Shown: positions 17,345 to 25,411, numbered from the stretch's first letter. The stretch is DNA of 64,000 nt from Pedomonas sp051304405 (GCF_051304405.1 NZ_JBPPGG010000002.1:633081-697080); one strand, 5' to 3'. Notes: generated by a model not told the origin, from the sequence alone. Numbers and translations: made by a program.

Positions 17345-17359
17345 GAGAATAAATTGCAT
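17345..17359 (-). promoter_or_regulatory. Fur-box-like site, proximal copy
   Basis: TGAGAATAAATTGCA matches the 7-1-7 Fur pattern TGATAAT-N-ATTATCA at 10 of 14 positions and lies 22 bases before the receptor start. The core TGAGAAnnAnTTGCA recurs at 17416-17430. Confidence 0.45.
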
Positions 17360-17415
17360 TTCGGTGGCGAAGTACAAACTTCCAGACGGCGAGTCAACGC
17401 AGGCGATATGGAAAA

Positions 17416-17430
17416 TGAGAAGTAGTTGCA
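17416..17430 (-). promoter_or_regulatory. Fur-box-like site, distal copy
   Basis: TGAGAAGTAGTTGCA, 71 bases from the proximal copy and sharing the TGAGAAnnAnTTGCA core with it. It also matches the 7-1-7 Fur pattern at 10 of 14 positions. The rest of the 324-bp region up to 17647 shows only a C-rich tract and the ribosome site of the next gene. Confidence 0.45.
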
Positions 17431-17647
17431 ATTAGGGAACACAGATCGGGAACATGGGGCCCGCCGGACACCCCGCCCCCCCCCCTCTCCCCGGGCCACG
17501 ACGCCACCCAACGCGGACGGCACCCAACACGGCTGTTTTTCCGCGCCCCATTTGCCGATAAACTTTATAGAGTTCGTCTTCTGCCCCGTCCCGGCCCGCT
17601 GTCTGCGCGCGAGGCGGCATCCTCCCAACCCCTAACCAGGACGAAGA

Positions 17648-19225
17648 ATGGCCGTTCAGACCAAGACGCACCTGCTCCGCCAACCTGCCCAGGCCATCAG
17701 CCGCCTCAAGGCGCTGTGGCGTGAATACATCATCACCAATGTAGATCACGAAGCCGTGGTCCGGCGCGTCACCGAAGAAGCGCGCTGGAGTTCGCGCTAT
17801 GCCTTCATGGTGGTGATCTCCGCCGGGATCTCCATTCTCGGCCTGCTCCTGCCCTCAAGCGCGGTGCTGATCGGCGCGATGCTGATCTCCCCCCTGATGA
17901 TGCCGATCATCGGCCTCGGCTTCGCGCTTGCCACCTTTGACGTGGAGGAGATGAAGCAGGCCGCCTTCGCGCTGGCTGCGGGTTCGCTGCTTGCCATTGT
18001 CCTGTCGGCGCTGTTCGTCGCCATTTCGCCGGTGCAGACGGTAACCTCCGAGATCGCGTCGCGCACGCAGCCGAACCTGTTCGACCTGCTGGTTGCCCTG
18101 CTCTCGGCGCTGGCGGGCGGCTACGCTCTGGTGCGCGGGCGCGGCGAGACGGTGGTGGGCGTCGCCATCGCCATTGCGCTGATGCCGCCGCTCGCGGTGG
18201 TGGGCTTCGGCCTTGCCACGCAGAACTGGTACGTCGCGGGCGGCGCGCTGCTGCTGTTCTTCACCAACCTCATCACCATCGCGCTGACGGCGGCGTTTGT
18301 CGCCCGCCTCTACGGGTTCGGCTCCCACCTCTCCCCGGCACACACGCACCTTCAGACCGTGCTGATTGTGGTCATTCTGGCAGCGCTGGCGACGCCGCTC
18401 GGCCTCACCCTGAAGCAGATCGGCTGGGAGACCCTCGCCTCCCGCCAGATCCGCGATGGCATCCGCAGCCACTTCCCCTCCGCTGCCCGCCTCAGCGACG
18501 TGGAATCCCAGCTGCGCGGGCGGCCGATCAAGGTCACCGCGACGGTACTGACGCCCCGGTTCATCGCGGACGCGGACGAGAAGGTGGGCCAGACCCTGAC
18601 CCGCCTGCTCAACCGGCATGTGGTGGTGCATCTCGACCAGCTGATCGTGGGCGGCGCGGCGGGCGACGCCCAGGCCGCCCAGCTGGCGGCGGCGCAGAAC
18701 CGCGAACGCCTCCAGGCGGACCGGATCACCCGGCTCATCAGCGACCGCCTGGCGCTCGCGGGCGGCGGCGCCCCGCGCGACGTGCTGATCGACCAGATCG
18801 GCCGCCGTGCCACCATCACCGCCCGCCCGCTGGCCGGGAGCACCCTTGCCACCTATCACCAGCTGGAGCAGCGCGCCGCCTCGGGCGTGGAGGACTGGAC
18901 GCTGATGCTGGTGCCCCCGCTCCTGCCGCTGCCCGAGATCACGTTCGCCGCGACAGAGGCCGCCCCGAAGCCGGATGCGGCAGGCGAGAACGCCCTCGAC
19001 ATCGCCGCATGGGCCATCCTGCGCCGCAATGTGCCGGTCAGCCTGAGCGGCCCCGCCGCCGTGGTGGACGCGGCTGCGGCAGCGCTGGCGCTGCGGGGCG
19101 TCGAGTCCGGCCTGCTGGACCTCCGTCCGGACGCGCCGGCCGCACCGCCCCGCGCCGGTGGAAAGCCCGCAGCACAGGAGCCGCTCACGGCGCGTCTCGA
19201 CTGGCGCGTGGCAACGTTTGAATGA
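17648..19225 (+). CDS. DUF389 family integral membrane protein
   Basis: A 525-residue inner-membrane protein. The DUF389 region (about 45-250) has six or so hydrophobic helices, with the family motifs LLLPSSAVLIGAMLISPLMMPI, GRGETVVGVAIAIALMPPLAVVG and LLLFFTNLITI. The C-terminal half is soluble and carries repeated Ala-rich strands resembling BON-like or swivel domains. Function of DUF389 proteins is unsettled; a transport or channel role is guessed. GGACGAAG stands before the ATG. It is a single-gene unit with a terminator at 19345. Confidence 0.85.
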   Translation: MAVQTKTHLLRQPAQAISRLKALWREYIITNVDHEAVVRRVTEEARWSSRYAFMVVISAGISILGLLLPSSAVLIGAMLISPLMMPIIGLGFALATFDVEEMKQAAFALAAGSLLAIVLSALFVAISPVQTVTSEIASRTQPNLFDLLVALLSALAGGYALVRGRGETVVGVAIAIALMPPLAVVGFGLATQNWYVAGGALLLFFTNLITIALTAAFVARLYGFGSHLSPAHTHLQTVLIVVILAALATPLGLTLKQIGWETLASRQIRDGIRSHFPSAARLSDVESQLRGRPIKVTATVLTPRFIADADEKVGQTLTRLLNRHVVVHLDQLIVGGAAGDAQAAQLAAAQNRERLQADRITRLISDRLALAGGGAPRDVLIDQIGRRATITARPLAGSTLATYHQLEQRAASGVEDWTLMLVPPLLPLPEITFAATEAAPKPDAAGENALDIAAWAILRRNVPVSLSGPAAVVDAAAAALALRGVESGLLDLRPDAPAAPPRAGGKPAAQEPLTARLDWRVATFE

Positions 19226-19344
19226 CGTCGGCTGGGGCGATCCGAATCCCACGGGGCGCGCCGGGACAGGAAGCCGTGATCGTCAATGACGGCGCCTTCC
19301 CCGCCATTGCCCCGCAACGCAGAGGCAGCAAGATCAAAGAAAAT

Positions 19345-19371
19345 GGGGCGGCCGTTGAGCCGCCCCTTTTT
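19345..19371. terminator. Terminator between DUF389 and PEP-CTERM genes
   Basis: GGGGCGGC / GCCGCCCC stem with a 6-base loop followed by T5 on the plus strand and an imperfect T run on the minus strand. It serves two convergent genes. Confidence 0.85.
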
Positions 19372-19394
19372 CATTCCGCTTGTGAGTGCCGTGC

Positions 19395-20453
19395 TTATGC
19401 AGCCTTCTTGCCACGGCGTGCCGCAGCGATCCCAAGGATACCAAGGCCCAGCAAGGCGATACCGGCCGGCTCCGGCACCGGATCCGGGTCCGGAACGATG
19501 TTCTGTCCCAGGCCGAAGATGAACAACTGCTCGTAGCCGTTGTTGATGTCGGCCAGACCCATCTCAACGCGCATGACGTCGAAATCCGTGTTGTAGATCA
19601 AGGCGCTCAGCTCGTCGTTGGTCAGGGCAAAGGCGACGCGGTCAGCACCCAGGTTCTGGTTGATCGTCACGCCGTTGACGTCATCGCCGGTGCAGGGCCC
19701 CAGGTGCAGCAACTGCGGAGTCTGCCCGTCCGATACTTTCGCAACGCAGATCTGCCCATGAATGCGGCCCCAGTCCACGCCATCATGCGTGAACAGGGTC
19801 TGGCTCTGGATAGCGTCGTTGCTATTTGTGCCATCGAAAATGAAGCTGACTTCTGCGCCAGTATCAAGATCGACCAGAGTCACCCGGCCCCAGGCCAGCG
19901 CGTCTTGCTCCACTGTCAGCAACTCGCTGCCGGCGCTATCCGTTTCATTCAGGTTGAACCCGAAAAACAGTTTCTGACCCTTCAGATAATCGCGCAGCGT
20001 CTCAAGCGAGATATCCCACGTCCCGGCATTATCCATTCCGAGCGCATCGGCGCCGAACGTATCGCTCGGATCAGGGCTCGTCGTGGTCCAGAACACGCTG
20101 CTGCCGCTCCCGCCACCACTCGGCGTGAGGAAGGGATTGTCGGTATTGGCGAATTCCCCATTGCTGACGCCTTTGGAGCCCGTTGCAATGACGATGAACT
20201 CGTTGATCTGGCCGGGGGCACTCTTCACATAGTAAGGATCGTTGTTCGATGGCGGACTGGTTTTGCCGTTCATGGCGTAATAGTTCAGCATCGCCAGCGA
20301 ATAGACCGTGAACTGGCCATATTGCAGCGAGACGACGCCATCTTCCGGATCCGGGAAATAGAGCGGAGCAGCCTGAGCTGCACCCGATACGGCAGCCAAG
20401 GCAGTCATGCTAACCGCAGCAAGCTTCACAAACTTCTTCATGGCCTTCTTCAT
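19395..20453 (-). CDS. PEP-CTERM sorting-domain exported protein
   Basis: A 352-residue secreted protein. The signal peptide runs to AAQAAPLYFPD (about residue 30). The last 25 residues form a PEP-CTERM tail: VPEPAGIALLGLGILGIAAARRGKKAA, i.e. the PEP triad, a membrane helix and a basic end, which is cut by an exosortase. The body is rich in Asp, Asn, Gly and Ser with few repeats. No exosortase or polysaccharide genes are in view apart from ugd. The AT-richer upstream DNA contains a near-perfect Fur-type palindrome. Confidence 0.88.
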   Translation of the reverse strand: MKKAMKKFVKLAAVSMTALAAVSGAAQAAPLYFPDPEDGVVSLQYGQFTVYSLAMLNYYAMNGKTSPPSNNDPYYVKSAPGQINEFIVIATGSKGVSNGEFANTDNPFLTPSGGGSGSSVFWTTTSPDPSDTFGADALGMDNAGTWDISLETLRDYLKGQKLFFGFNLNETDSAGSELLTVEQDALAWGRVTLVDLDTGAEVSFIFDGTNSNDAIQSQTLFTHDGVDWGRIHGQICVAKVSDGQTPQLLHLGPCTGDDVNGVTINQNLGADRVAFALTNDELSALIYNTDFDVMRVEMGLADINNGYEQLFIFGLGQNIVPDPDPVPEPAGIALLGLGILGIAAARRGKKAA

Positions 20454-20593
20454 GGCACAGCCCCCACGGATGTCTTGCATCCACGGCTTGGCAATAATCA
20501 TGCCAGATTAAAAAGAAACGCATATTCAATACTTAACCTGAAAGACCCCGGATTTCACACCATACAACCGTAAGAAAATCCGACAAAATTAAT

Positions 20594-20608
20594 TGATAAT
20601 AATTATTA
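20594..20608. promoter_or_regulatory. Near-perfect Fur-type palindrome upstream of the PEP-CTERM gene
   Basis: TGATAATAATTATTA differs from the 7-1-7 Fur consensus TGATAAT-N-ATTATCA at one position. It is 141 bases upstream of the gene start inside an AT-rich stretch (about 20465-20640), so chance occurrence is not excluded. Confidence 0.4.
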
Positions 20609-20787
20609 CAATCGGATGGTAAATAAGGGATTGGCACCTGGAGACGGCCTCCACGTCAAGAAATTTGTCTGCATGATTGTGTTCTGGAGGAAGGCCCCTC
20701 CGGCCGATCAACCCTGTGCTCCACGTGAGGCACACAGGCAGCCGAATCACGGAAAAGGTCCATGCCCGATTCCACCATGACGACATT

Positions 20788-20821
20788 CCCAACGCCGCAA
20801 AAGCCCCAACGCCGCAAAAGC
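20788..20821. repeat. 17-bp perfect tandem duplication
   Basis: CCCAACGCCGCAAAAGC occurs twice without a gap (20788-20804 and 20805-20821), in the 491-bp gene-free stretch between the PEP-CTERM gene and tRNA-His. Confidence 0.9.
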
Positions 20822-20836
20822 GCACGAATGGTGACG

Positions 20837-20890
20837 TTTCTGGAAGGGAATGCGGTTCTGGAAGGGAACGCGGTTCTGAAAGCAAATACG
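20837..20890. repeat. 18-bp tandem repeat, three units
   Basis: Units of the form GTTCTGGAAGGGAACGCG at 20837-20854, 20855-20872 and 20873-20890, the last degenerate, and a decayed partial fourth unit. It lies 16 bases after the 17-bp duplication and just downstream of the tRNA-His 3' end. Nothing else was seen in this region apart from the Fur-type palindrome. Confidence 0.85.
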
Positions 20891-20944
20891 GTTCGTGGGA
20901 ACCGGGGGGAACTGGTATTGGAAGCGCCAAGTCTTTAGAGAGAC

Positions 20945-21022
20945 TGGGGCGACTGATGGGGTTCGAACCCACGACCCCTGGTACCACAAACCAGTGCTCT
21001 AACCAACTGAGCTACAGTCGCC
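20945..21022 (-). tRNA. tRNA-His (GTG anticodon)
   Basis: On the minus strand a complete cloverleaf reads: G-1, acceptor GCGACTG/CAGTCGC, D arm with AGCTCAGTTGGTTAGAGC, anticodon stem CTGGT/ACCAG around TTGTGGT, T arm GTGGGTTCGAACCCC. The extra 5' G paired with discriminator C73 is the histidine identity element. The 3' CCA is encoded (20945-20947). Confidence 0.97.
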
Positions 21023-21038
21023 GCGCGTCAGGGCTGCG

Positions 21039-21067
21039 TCATTACGAGCGAAGTCGCCGAGCGTCAA
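21039..21067 (-). promoter_or_regulatory. Sigma-70-type promoter of tRNA-His
   Basis: Minus strand: -35 TTGACG (21062-21067), a 17-bp spacer and -10 TAATGA (21039-21044), about 17 bases before the tRNA 5' end. Confidence 0.65.
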
Positions 21068-21094
21068 GAGATGGATGACGAAAGAAGCAAAAAA

Positions 21095-21532
21095 ATGAAC
21101 GAAACCATTCGAAAGTTTGGATATCCCCGGACCGAGATCGCCTCCTACGAGCATTGGGTGGTTCTGCTCAGGCCCGCGCAGGTGACGCTGGGGTCGTTGA
21201 TTCTCGCGGCGAAGTCCGAGGCCACCGCCTTTCCCGACCTGCCCCCGGCCGCCTCCGCCGAGCTGGCGCAGGTGACACGGGACATCGAATCAACCCTGCG
21301 GACCGTGGTCGATTACGAGAAGATCAACTACCTGATGCTGATGATGGTGGACCCCCACGTCCACTTCCATGTCTTCCCCCGCTATGCGGGCGAGCGCGAG
21401 ATTCGGGGCGTGAACGTGGCGGACACGGGCTGGCCGAAGACGCCGGATCTTGGCAGCGCCCACGCCCTCGATGAAGCCCAGATCCACCGGCTGGTGGACT
21501 GCCTCAAGGAGACGTGGCCCGCGCGCGGCTGA
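21095..21532 (+). CDS. HIT-family nucleotide hydrolase/transferase
   Basis: A 145-residue histidine-triad protein. The family signature is DPHVHFHVFPRY (His-x-His-x-His), preceded by YEKINYLMLMMV and an N-terminal EHWVVLLRPAQVTLGSL block as in diadenosine or dinucleoside polyphosphate hydrolases. The ATG at 21095 fits homologue lengths; an ATG at 21071 would add eight charged residues. Convergent to tRNA-His, with a GC-rich hairpin about 40 bases past the stop. Confidence 0.87.
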   Translation: MNETIRKFGYPRTEIASYEHWVVLLRPAQVTLGSLILAAKSEATAFPDLPPAASAELAQVTRDIESTLRTVVDYEKINYLMLMMVDPHVHFHVFPRYAGEREIRGVNVADTGWPKTPDLGSAHALDEAQIHRLVDCLKETWPARG

Positions 21533-21574
21533 AACCCGTCCTGTCAGAGCTCTGATCTCTGCTTTCCCTTTGCG

Positions 21575-21593
21575 GGAGGGCCCCGGGCCCTCC
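21575..21593. terminator. GC-rich hairpin after the HIT gene
   Basis: GGAGGGCCC / GGGCCCTCC perfect inverted repeat with a one-base loop, inside GCGGGAGGG..CCCTCCTGC. It resembles the REP-like hairpins elsewhere but lacks their ACCTCCC flank. Confidence 0.45.
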
Positions 21594-21798
21594 TGCCCCG
21601 CCTCTGCCCGTGTCAGCCGCCCGTCCCTGAGCCCGATCCCAGACCAGGCAGCAACGCCATCGCCGCGCCATCACACCATTTAAGATATTGAAATTACTAT
21701 ATTTCCATAGGCAACCACCCGGGACCTCCTGCTATAAGGCTCCTTGATGGTCCGCGTCGCCGCATCCCGCGACGGCGTAATCACGGCCGTCAAAGGAG

Positions 21799-21912
21799 GT
21801 GGTCACTATAGGTATCGAGACGATCGCCACACTGATCATCGGCGCTGCAACGCTGATGATTGCCTTCGCGATGCTTGTTCTCAGGATCGTGGAGGTTTGC
21901 CGCTCGAAGTAG
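21799..21912 (+). CDS. Possible small hydrophobic peptide (holin-like toxin type), start codon unclear
   Basis: A perfect AAAGGAGGT at 21792-21800 precedes an in-frame ORF ending at TAG 21910-21912. Read from an ATA at 21808, the only in-frame codon at normal spacing, the peptide is about 34 residues: G-I-E-T-I-A-T-L-I-I-G-A-A-T-L-M-I-A-F-A then a Leu/Val stretch and C-R-S-K. One membrane helix with a basic tail and a TLMIAFAMLV core resembles type I holin-like toxins (TxpA/Hol_Tox class), mainly known from Firmicutes. The GTG at 21799 overlaps the ribosome site. A hairpin (21921-21946) and a bidirectional terminator follow. It could instead be decayed through loss of its ATG. Confidence 0.3.
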   Translation: MVTIGIETIATLIIGAATLMIAFAMLVLRIVEVCRSK

Positions 21913-21920
21913 CGGCGTCA

Positions 21921-21946
21921 GGGTTCGGGGCCGGCACCCCGGACCC
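21921..21946. terminator. Hairpin directly after the small hydrophobic ORF
   Basis: GGGTTCGGGG / CCCCGGACCC, ten pairs allowing one G-U, with a 6-base loop and no T run. It probably protects the 3' end of the short transcript. Confidence 0.5.
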
Positions 21947-21968
21947 ACCTATAAAAGGCCTCGCAATA

Positions 21969-22004
21969 AAAAAGGCCCGGGCTCCGGCAAGCCCAAGCCT
22001 TTTT
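21969..22004. terminator. Bidirectional terminator downstream of the small hydrophobic ORF
   Basis: AAAAAGGC-CC-GGGCT..AGCCC-AA-GCCTTTTT: a two-part stem with A5 and T5 at its ends. It can stop both a plus-strand toxin mRNA and a minus-strand transcript such as that of the nucleotidyltransferase at 22132. Confidence 0.8.
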
Positions 22005-22131
22005 GGAAGTGGTTCATATCGAAACGATTACCACAGCCCTGAAAGTACCACAGCGCCTCACCAGAGCAAAGACCCTCGGGGTCGAAGAGAGTCCGGGCCC
22101 GCAAGGAGAACGCCGGAACCGCCGCTGCCCG

Positions 22132-22896
22132 TCAGGCGATGCGGCGCTCCTCCGCCTCGCCGCCCGCCCACAGCGCCGTCAGCGCCTGGGCGCGCGCCAC
22201 GTCGGCGGGGAAGTCCACCTCACCCCACGAGTGCCCCTCGATGGAGACGGTGTTCACTTCATGCGTCTCGGCGATGCGGCCGATGACCCGCAGGTACCAG
22301 GACTTCACGCCCTCGGCGGTGTGCATCACCGCGTCCACCGCGTCGGCGAAGCAGGTTGCGCCCCAGCCCTTGAACACCAGGAAGCCGATGGACTCCGCAT
22401 TCACCTGATCAAGCGGCAGGGTCTTGCCGATGGCGAGCAGACGGCCCTCGGGCGTCTTCACCACCTTCATGTCGTCCGCGTCGTAGGTCGGCTTCACGTC
22501 GATGGTGACGTTGATGCCTTCCCGCGCACCGGCCAGAACGTCGGCCACCAGCTCGGGCGTGACCAGCGTGTCGCCGTTGAGGATGAGGAAATCCCCCTGC
22601 ATCATGTACGGGCGGGTGAGCCACACCGAGCCCAGATTGTCCGCCACCTGGAAGAAGGGATTGAACAGGGTGGTGATCTTCACGCCGGCGTCGTTCCGGC
22701 CTGCCAGATGCGCCTCCACCTTGGCGGCCTGGAACCCGACCACAACCACAATCTCCCGCACGCCGTTGGCCGCCAGTGCGTCGATCTGCCAGTCGAGCAG
22801 CGTCCGGCCGGAAAACTCGATCAGGCACTTGGGACGCTCCGCCGTGAGGGGAAGCAGACGCGAACCCTGACCCGCACTCAGGATGATTGCACGCAT
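22132..22896 (-). CDS. Sugar-phosphate or phosphocholine-type nucleotidyltransferase
   Basis: A 254-residue NTP-transferase-fold enzyme. The nucleotide loop is AIILSAGQGSRLLPLTAERPKCL at the very N-terminus; the metal-binding Asp is in FLILNGDTLV. GRTLLDWQIDALAANGV and the C-terminal GHSWGEVDFPADVARAQAL resemble LicC-type choline-phosphate cytidylyltransferases and related surface-polymer enzymes. The exact sugar or alcohol phosphate is not readable. It stands alone, divergent from glnB. Confidence 0.82.
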   Translation of the reverse strand: MRAIILSAGQGSRLLPLTAERPKCLIEFSGRTLLDWQIDALAANGVREIVVVVGFQAAKVEAHLAGRNDAGVKITTLFNPFFQVADNLGSVWLTRPYMMQGDFLILNGDTLVTPELVADVLAGAREGINVTIDVKPTYDADDMKVVKTPEGRLLAIGKTLPLDQVNAESIGFLVFKGWGATCFADAVDAVMHTAEGVKSWYLRVIGRIAETHEVNTVSIEGHSWGEVDFPADVARAQALTALWAGGEAEERRIA

Positions 22897-23215
22897 CGCA
22901 GAAACGCCTTTGCATTAATCCTAATGATTAGCCGCACCTTCCCTCGCAATTATGGCGCGCTCATGGCGCGGGCATGACCCGCCGGGTCTCGGCCTGCCCC
23001 ATTATGTCCGGGCTCGGAGCGACCGGCCGGTGCCCCTGCCTGCGGTGACTCTCCCCTGCCCGCCGCCTTCAGGTTGCCCGTCGGATGCCCACCTCAGGGG
23101 CCCACATGCCCAGCGAAGCGGCACTTGCCTAAATTTTGAGCATATTTGGCAGGCATTGCCGGCCGCTGGCCGGGCAACTGCCGCGAAAAAGCCGCGTCTG
23201 GCCCCGTCCGGCATG

Positions 23216-23231
23216 TGGCACGGGTTTTGCA
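23216..23231 (+). promoter_or_regulatory. Sigma-54 (RpoN) promoter of glnB-glnA
   Basis: TGGCACGGGTTTTGCA is an exact -24/-12 element: TGGCACG, four bases, TTGCA, with GG and GC 12 bases apart. It lies 50 bases before the glnB start. An imperfect inverted repeat (TGCCTAAAT..ATTTGGCA, about 23128-23152) 65-90 bases upstream could be an NtrC-type enhancer. This accounts for the 385-bp gap after the nucleotidyltransferase. Confidence 0.88.
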
Positions 23232-23281
23232 TATCCCTCGCCAGACCTACCATCCGAACCAGCCAGGTGGAGCGATACGGC

Positions 23282-23620
23282 GTGAAAAAGATCGAAGCGA
23301 TCATCAAACCGTTCAAGCTGGACGAGGTGAAGGAGGCGCTGCACGAGGTGGGCGTCTCCGGCATCACCGTGCTCGAAGCCAAGGGCTTCGGCCGCCAGAA
23401 GGGACATACGGAACTCTACCGCGGCGCCGAGTATGTGGTGGACTTCCTGCCCAAGGTAAAGCTCGAGGTGGTGGTGGACGACGCCATTGCCCCGCGCGCG
23501 GTGGAAGCCATTCAGCAGGCGGCCCAGACCGGCCGCATCGGCGACGGCAAGATCTTCATTTCGACCATCGACGAGGCAATCCGCATCCGCACCGGCGAGC
23601 GCGGCAGCGACGCGATCTGA
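23282..23620 (+). CDS. glnB: Nitrogen regulatory protein P-II
   Basis: A 112-residue PII signal protein that senses 2-oxoglutarate, ATP and ADP and controls glutamine synthetase adenylylation and NtrB/NtrC. It starts with GTG at 23282 (V-K-K-I-E-A-I-I-K-P-F-K), behind AGGTGGAG. The T-loop GHTELYRGAEYVVDF holds the uridylylated Tyr51, and TGRIGDGKIFI and RTGERGSDAI are the C-terminal signatures. Length is exact for the family. It is the first gene of the glnBA operon under a sigma-54 promoter. Confidence 0.97.
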   Translation: MKKIEAIIKPFKLDEVKEALHEVGVSGITVLEAKGFGRQKGHTELYRGAEYVVDFLPKVKLEVVVDDAIAPRAVEAIQQAAQTGRIGDGKIFISTIDEAIRIRTGERGSDAI

Positions 23621-23684
23621 CGCAACAGCCGGTTCAACTCTCAACCCGCCAAATCACAACCGAAGACTCTAGAGGAATTCGCAA

Positions 23685-25103
23685 ATGGCAACCGAAGATG
23701 CCGTGAACAAGGTACTGACCATGATCAAGGAGCAGGAGATCGCCTGGGTTGATCTCCGCTTCACCGACCCCCGCGGCAAGTGGCAGCACCTGACCATGAG
23801 CGCCACGGTGATCGACGCCGACACCCTGACCGAGGGCTTCATGTTCGACGGCTCGTCCATTGCCGGCTGGAAGGCCATCAACGAGTCCGACATGATGCTC
23901 GTGCCGGACCTGGATGCGGTCTACATCGATCCGTTCTCTGCCCAGCCGATGCTGGTGATCTTCTGCGACATCGCCGAGCCCGCCACCGGCGAGCTGTACG
24001 GCCGCTGCCCGCGCTCGATCGCCAAGAAGGCGGAGGCCTACCTCCAGTCCACCAAGATCGGCGACACCTGCTTCGTCGGCCCGGAAGCCGAGTTCTTCGT
24101 GTTCGACGACGTGAAGTTCAACGTGGACTACAACGGCGCCGGCTACTCGCTGGACGACGTCGAGCTGCCGATGAACACGGGCCGGAGCTATCCGGAGGGC
24201 AACCTCGGCCACCGTCCGCGCGTCAAGGGCGGCTACTTCCCGGTTGCGCCGGTGGACAGCGGCCATGACCTGCGCTCGGAGATGGTGGCGACCCTCCTCG
24301 AGATGGGCCTGCCGATGGACAAGCACCACCACGAGGTGGCGCCGTCCCAGCACGAGCTGGGCCTGATGTTCGGCACGCTCACCACCACCGCCGACCGCAT
24401 GCAGCTCTACAAGTACGTGGTGCACATGGTCGCCCACTCCTACGGCAAGACGGCCACCTTCATGCCGAAGCCGATCAAGGGCGACAACGGCTCGGGCATG
24501 CACGTGCACCAGTCGCTGTGGAAGGACGGCAAGCCGCTGTTCGCCGGCAACGGCTATGCCGGCCTGTCGGAGACCGCGCTGTACTACATCGGCGGCATCA
24601 TCAAGCACGCCAAGGCGCTGAACGCCTTCACCAACCCGACCACCAACTCCTACAAGCGTCTGGTGCCGGGCTATGAGGCGCCGGTGCTGCTGGCCTACTC
24701 CAGCCGCAACCGCTCGGCCTCCTGCCGCATTCCGTACGGCGCGTCGCCGAAGGCCAAGCGCGTGGAGGTCCGCTTCCCGGATCCGACCGCCAACCCGTAC
24801 CTGGCCTATGCGGCCCTGATGATGGCGGGTCTGGACGGCATCGAGAACAAGATCCACCCGGGCGAGGCCATGGACAAGAACCTCTACGAGCTGCCGCCGC
24901 GGGAGCTGAAGAAGGTTCCGACCGTGTGCGGTTCGCTCCGCGAGGCCCTTCAGGCCCTCGACAAGGGCCGCAAGGTCTTCACCAAGGGCGGCGTGTTCAC
25001 CGACGACTTCATCGACAGCTACATCGCGCTGAAGATGGAAGAGGTGGATCGCTACGAGACCACCCCGCACCCGGTCGAGTTCGACATGTACTACAGCGCC
25101 TGA
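23685..25103 (+). CDS. glnA: Glutamine synthetase type I
   Basis: Makes glutamine from glutamate, ammonia and ATP; forms a dodecamer. The 472-residue protein has the signature FDGSSIAGW, the ATP-binding KPIKGDNGSGMHVHQS, the NRSASCRIP motif and the adenylylation loop MDKNLYELPP with Tyr401, so activity should be controlled by GlnE-type adenylyltransferase and PII. GAGGA precedes the ATG. The gene follows glnB by 64 bases and ends at a strong terminator. Confidence 0.98.
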   Translation: MATEDAVNKVLTMIKEQEIAWVDLRFTDPRGKWQHLTMSATVIDADTLTEGFMFDGSSIAGWKAINESDMMLVPDLDAVYIDPFSAQPMLVIFCDIAEPATGELYGRCPRSIAKKAEAYLQSTKIGDTCFVGPEAEFFVFDDVKFNVDYNGAGYSLDDVELPMNTGRSYPEGNLGHRPRVKGGYFPVAPVDSGHDLRSEMVATLLEMGLPMDKHHHEVAPSQHELGLMFGTLTTTADRMQLYKYVVHMVAHSYGKTATFMPKPIKGDNGSGMHVHQSLWKDGKPLFAGNGYAGLSETALYYIGGIIKHAKALNAFTNPTTNSYKRLVPGYEAPVLLAYSSRNRSASCRIPYGASPKAKRVEVRFPDPTANPYLAYAALMMAGLDGIENKIHPGEAMDKNLYELPPRELKKVPTVCGSLREALQALDKGRKVFTKGGVFTDDFIDSYIALKMEEVDRYETTPHPVEFDMYYSA

Positions 25104-25129
25104 TCCGCGCTTCTCATTCTCGACGGACG

Positions 25130-25164
25130 AAGCCCGGCCGGTTCTACCGGTCGGGCTTTGTTTT
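25130..25164 (+). terminator. Rho-independent terminator of glnA
   Basis: AAGCCCGGCCGG / CCGGTCGGGCTT, 12 pairs with one mismatch and a 5-base loop, then TGTTTT. The remaining stretch to 25411 contains no gene, only two ATATTGC-type motifs near 25318 and 25368. Confidence 0.9.
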
Positions 25165-25411
25165 GCCCGCCATGTTGCAACGCACAACGCCCCCTGCCCT
25201 GACCGCGCGCCCTGCCCTGGCATCCCGCCGCGCTCCCGGCGCGGGGATGCGGACCCCGATTCCGGGTGCCGGACCACCCCTGTGACACCCCCCGTACCAC
25301 CGTGTCCAGGACGCAACAATATTGCGCGACCAACAGAGGCTTTTGGGACACACCCCTCCCGCGCGCGTCATATTGCAGTGCAGCAAAAGACGCCTTGCAA
25401 CCCAAAGCAAA

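Noticed and set aside
15050..17425. 791-codon plus-strand frame opposite the TonB receptor
   Set aside because: Shadow of the receptor gene; no ribosome site or recognisable domain.
20945..21022. tRNA-His as prophage attachment site
   Set aside because: The prophage genes are 38 kb away and no phage remnant adjoins the tRNA.
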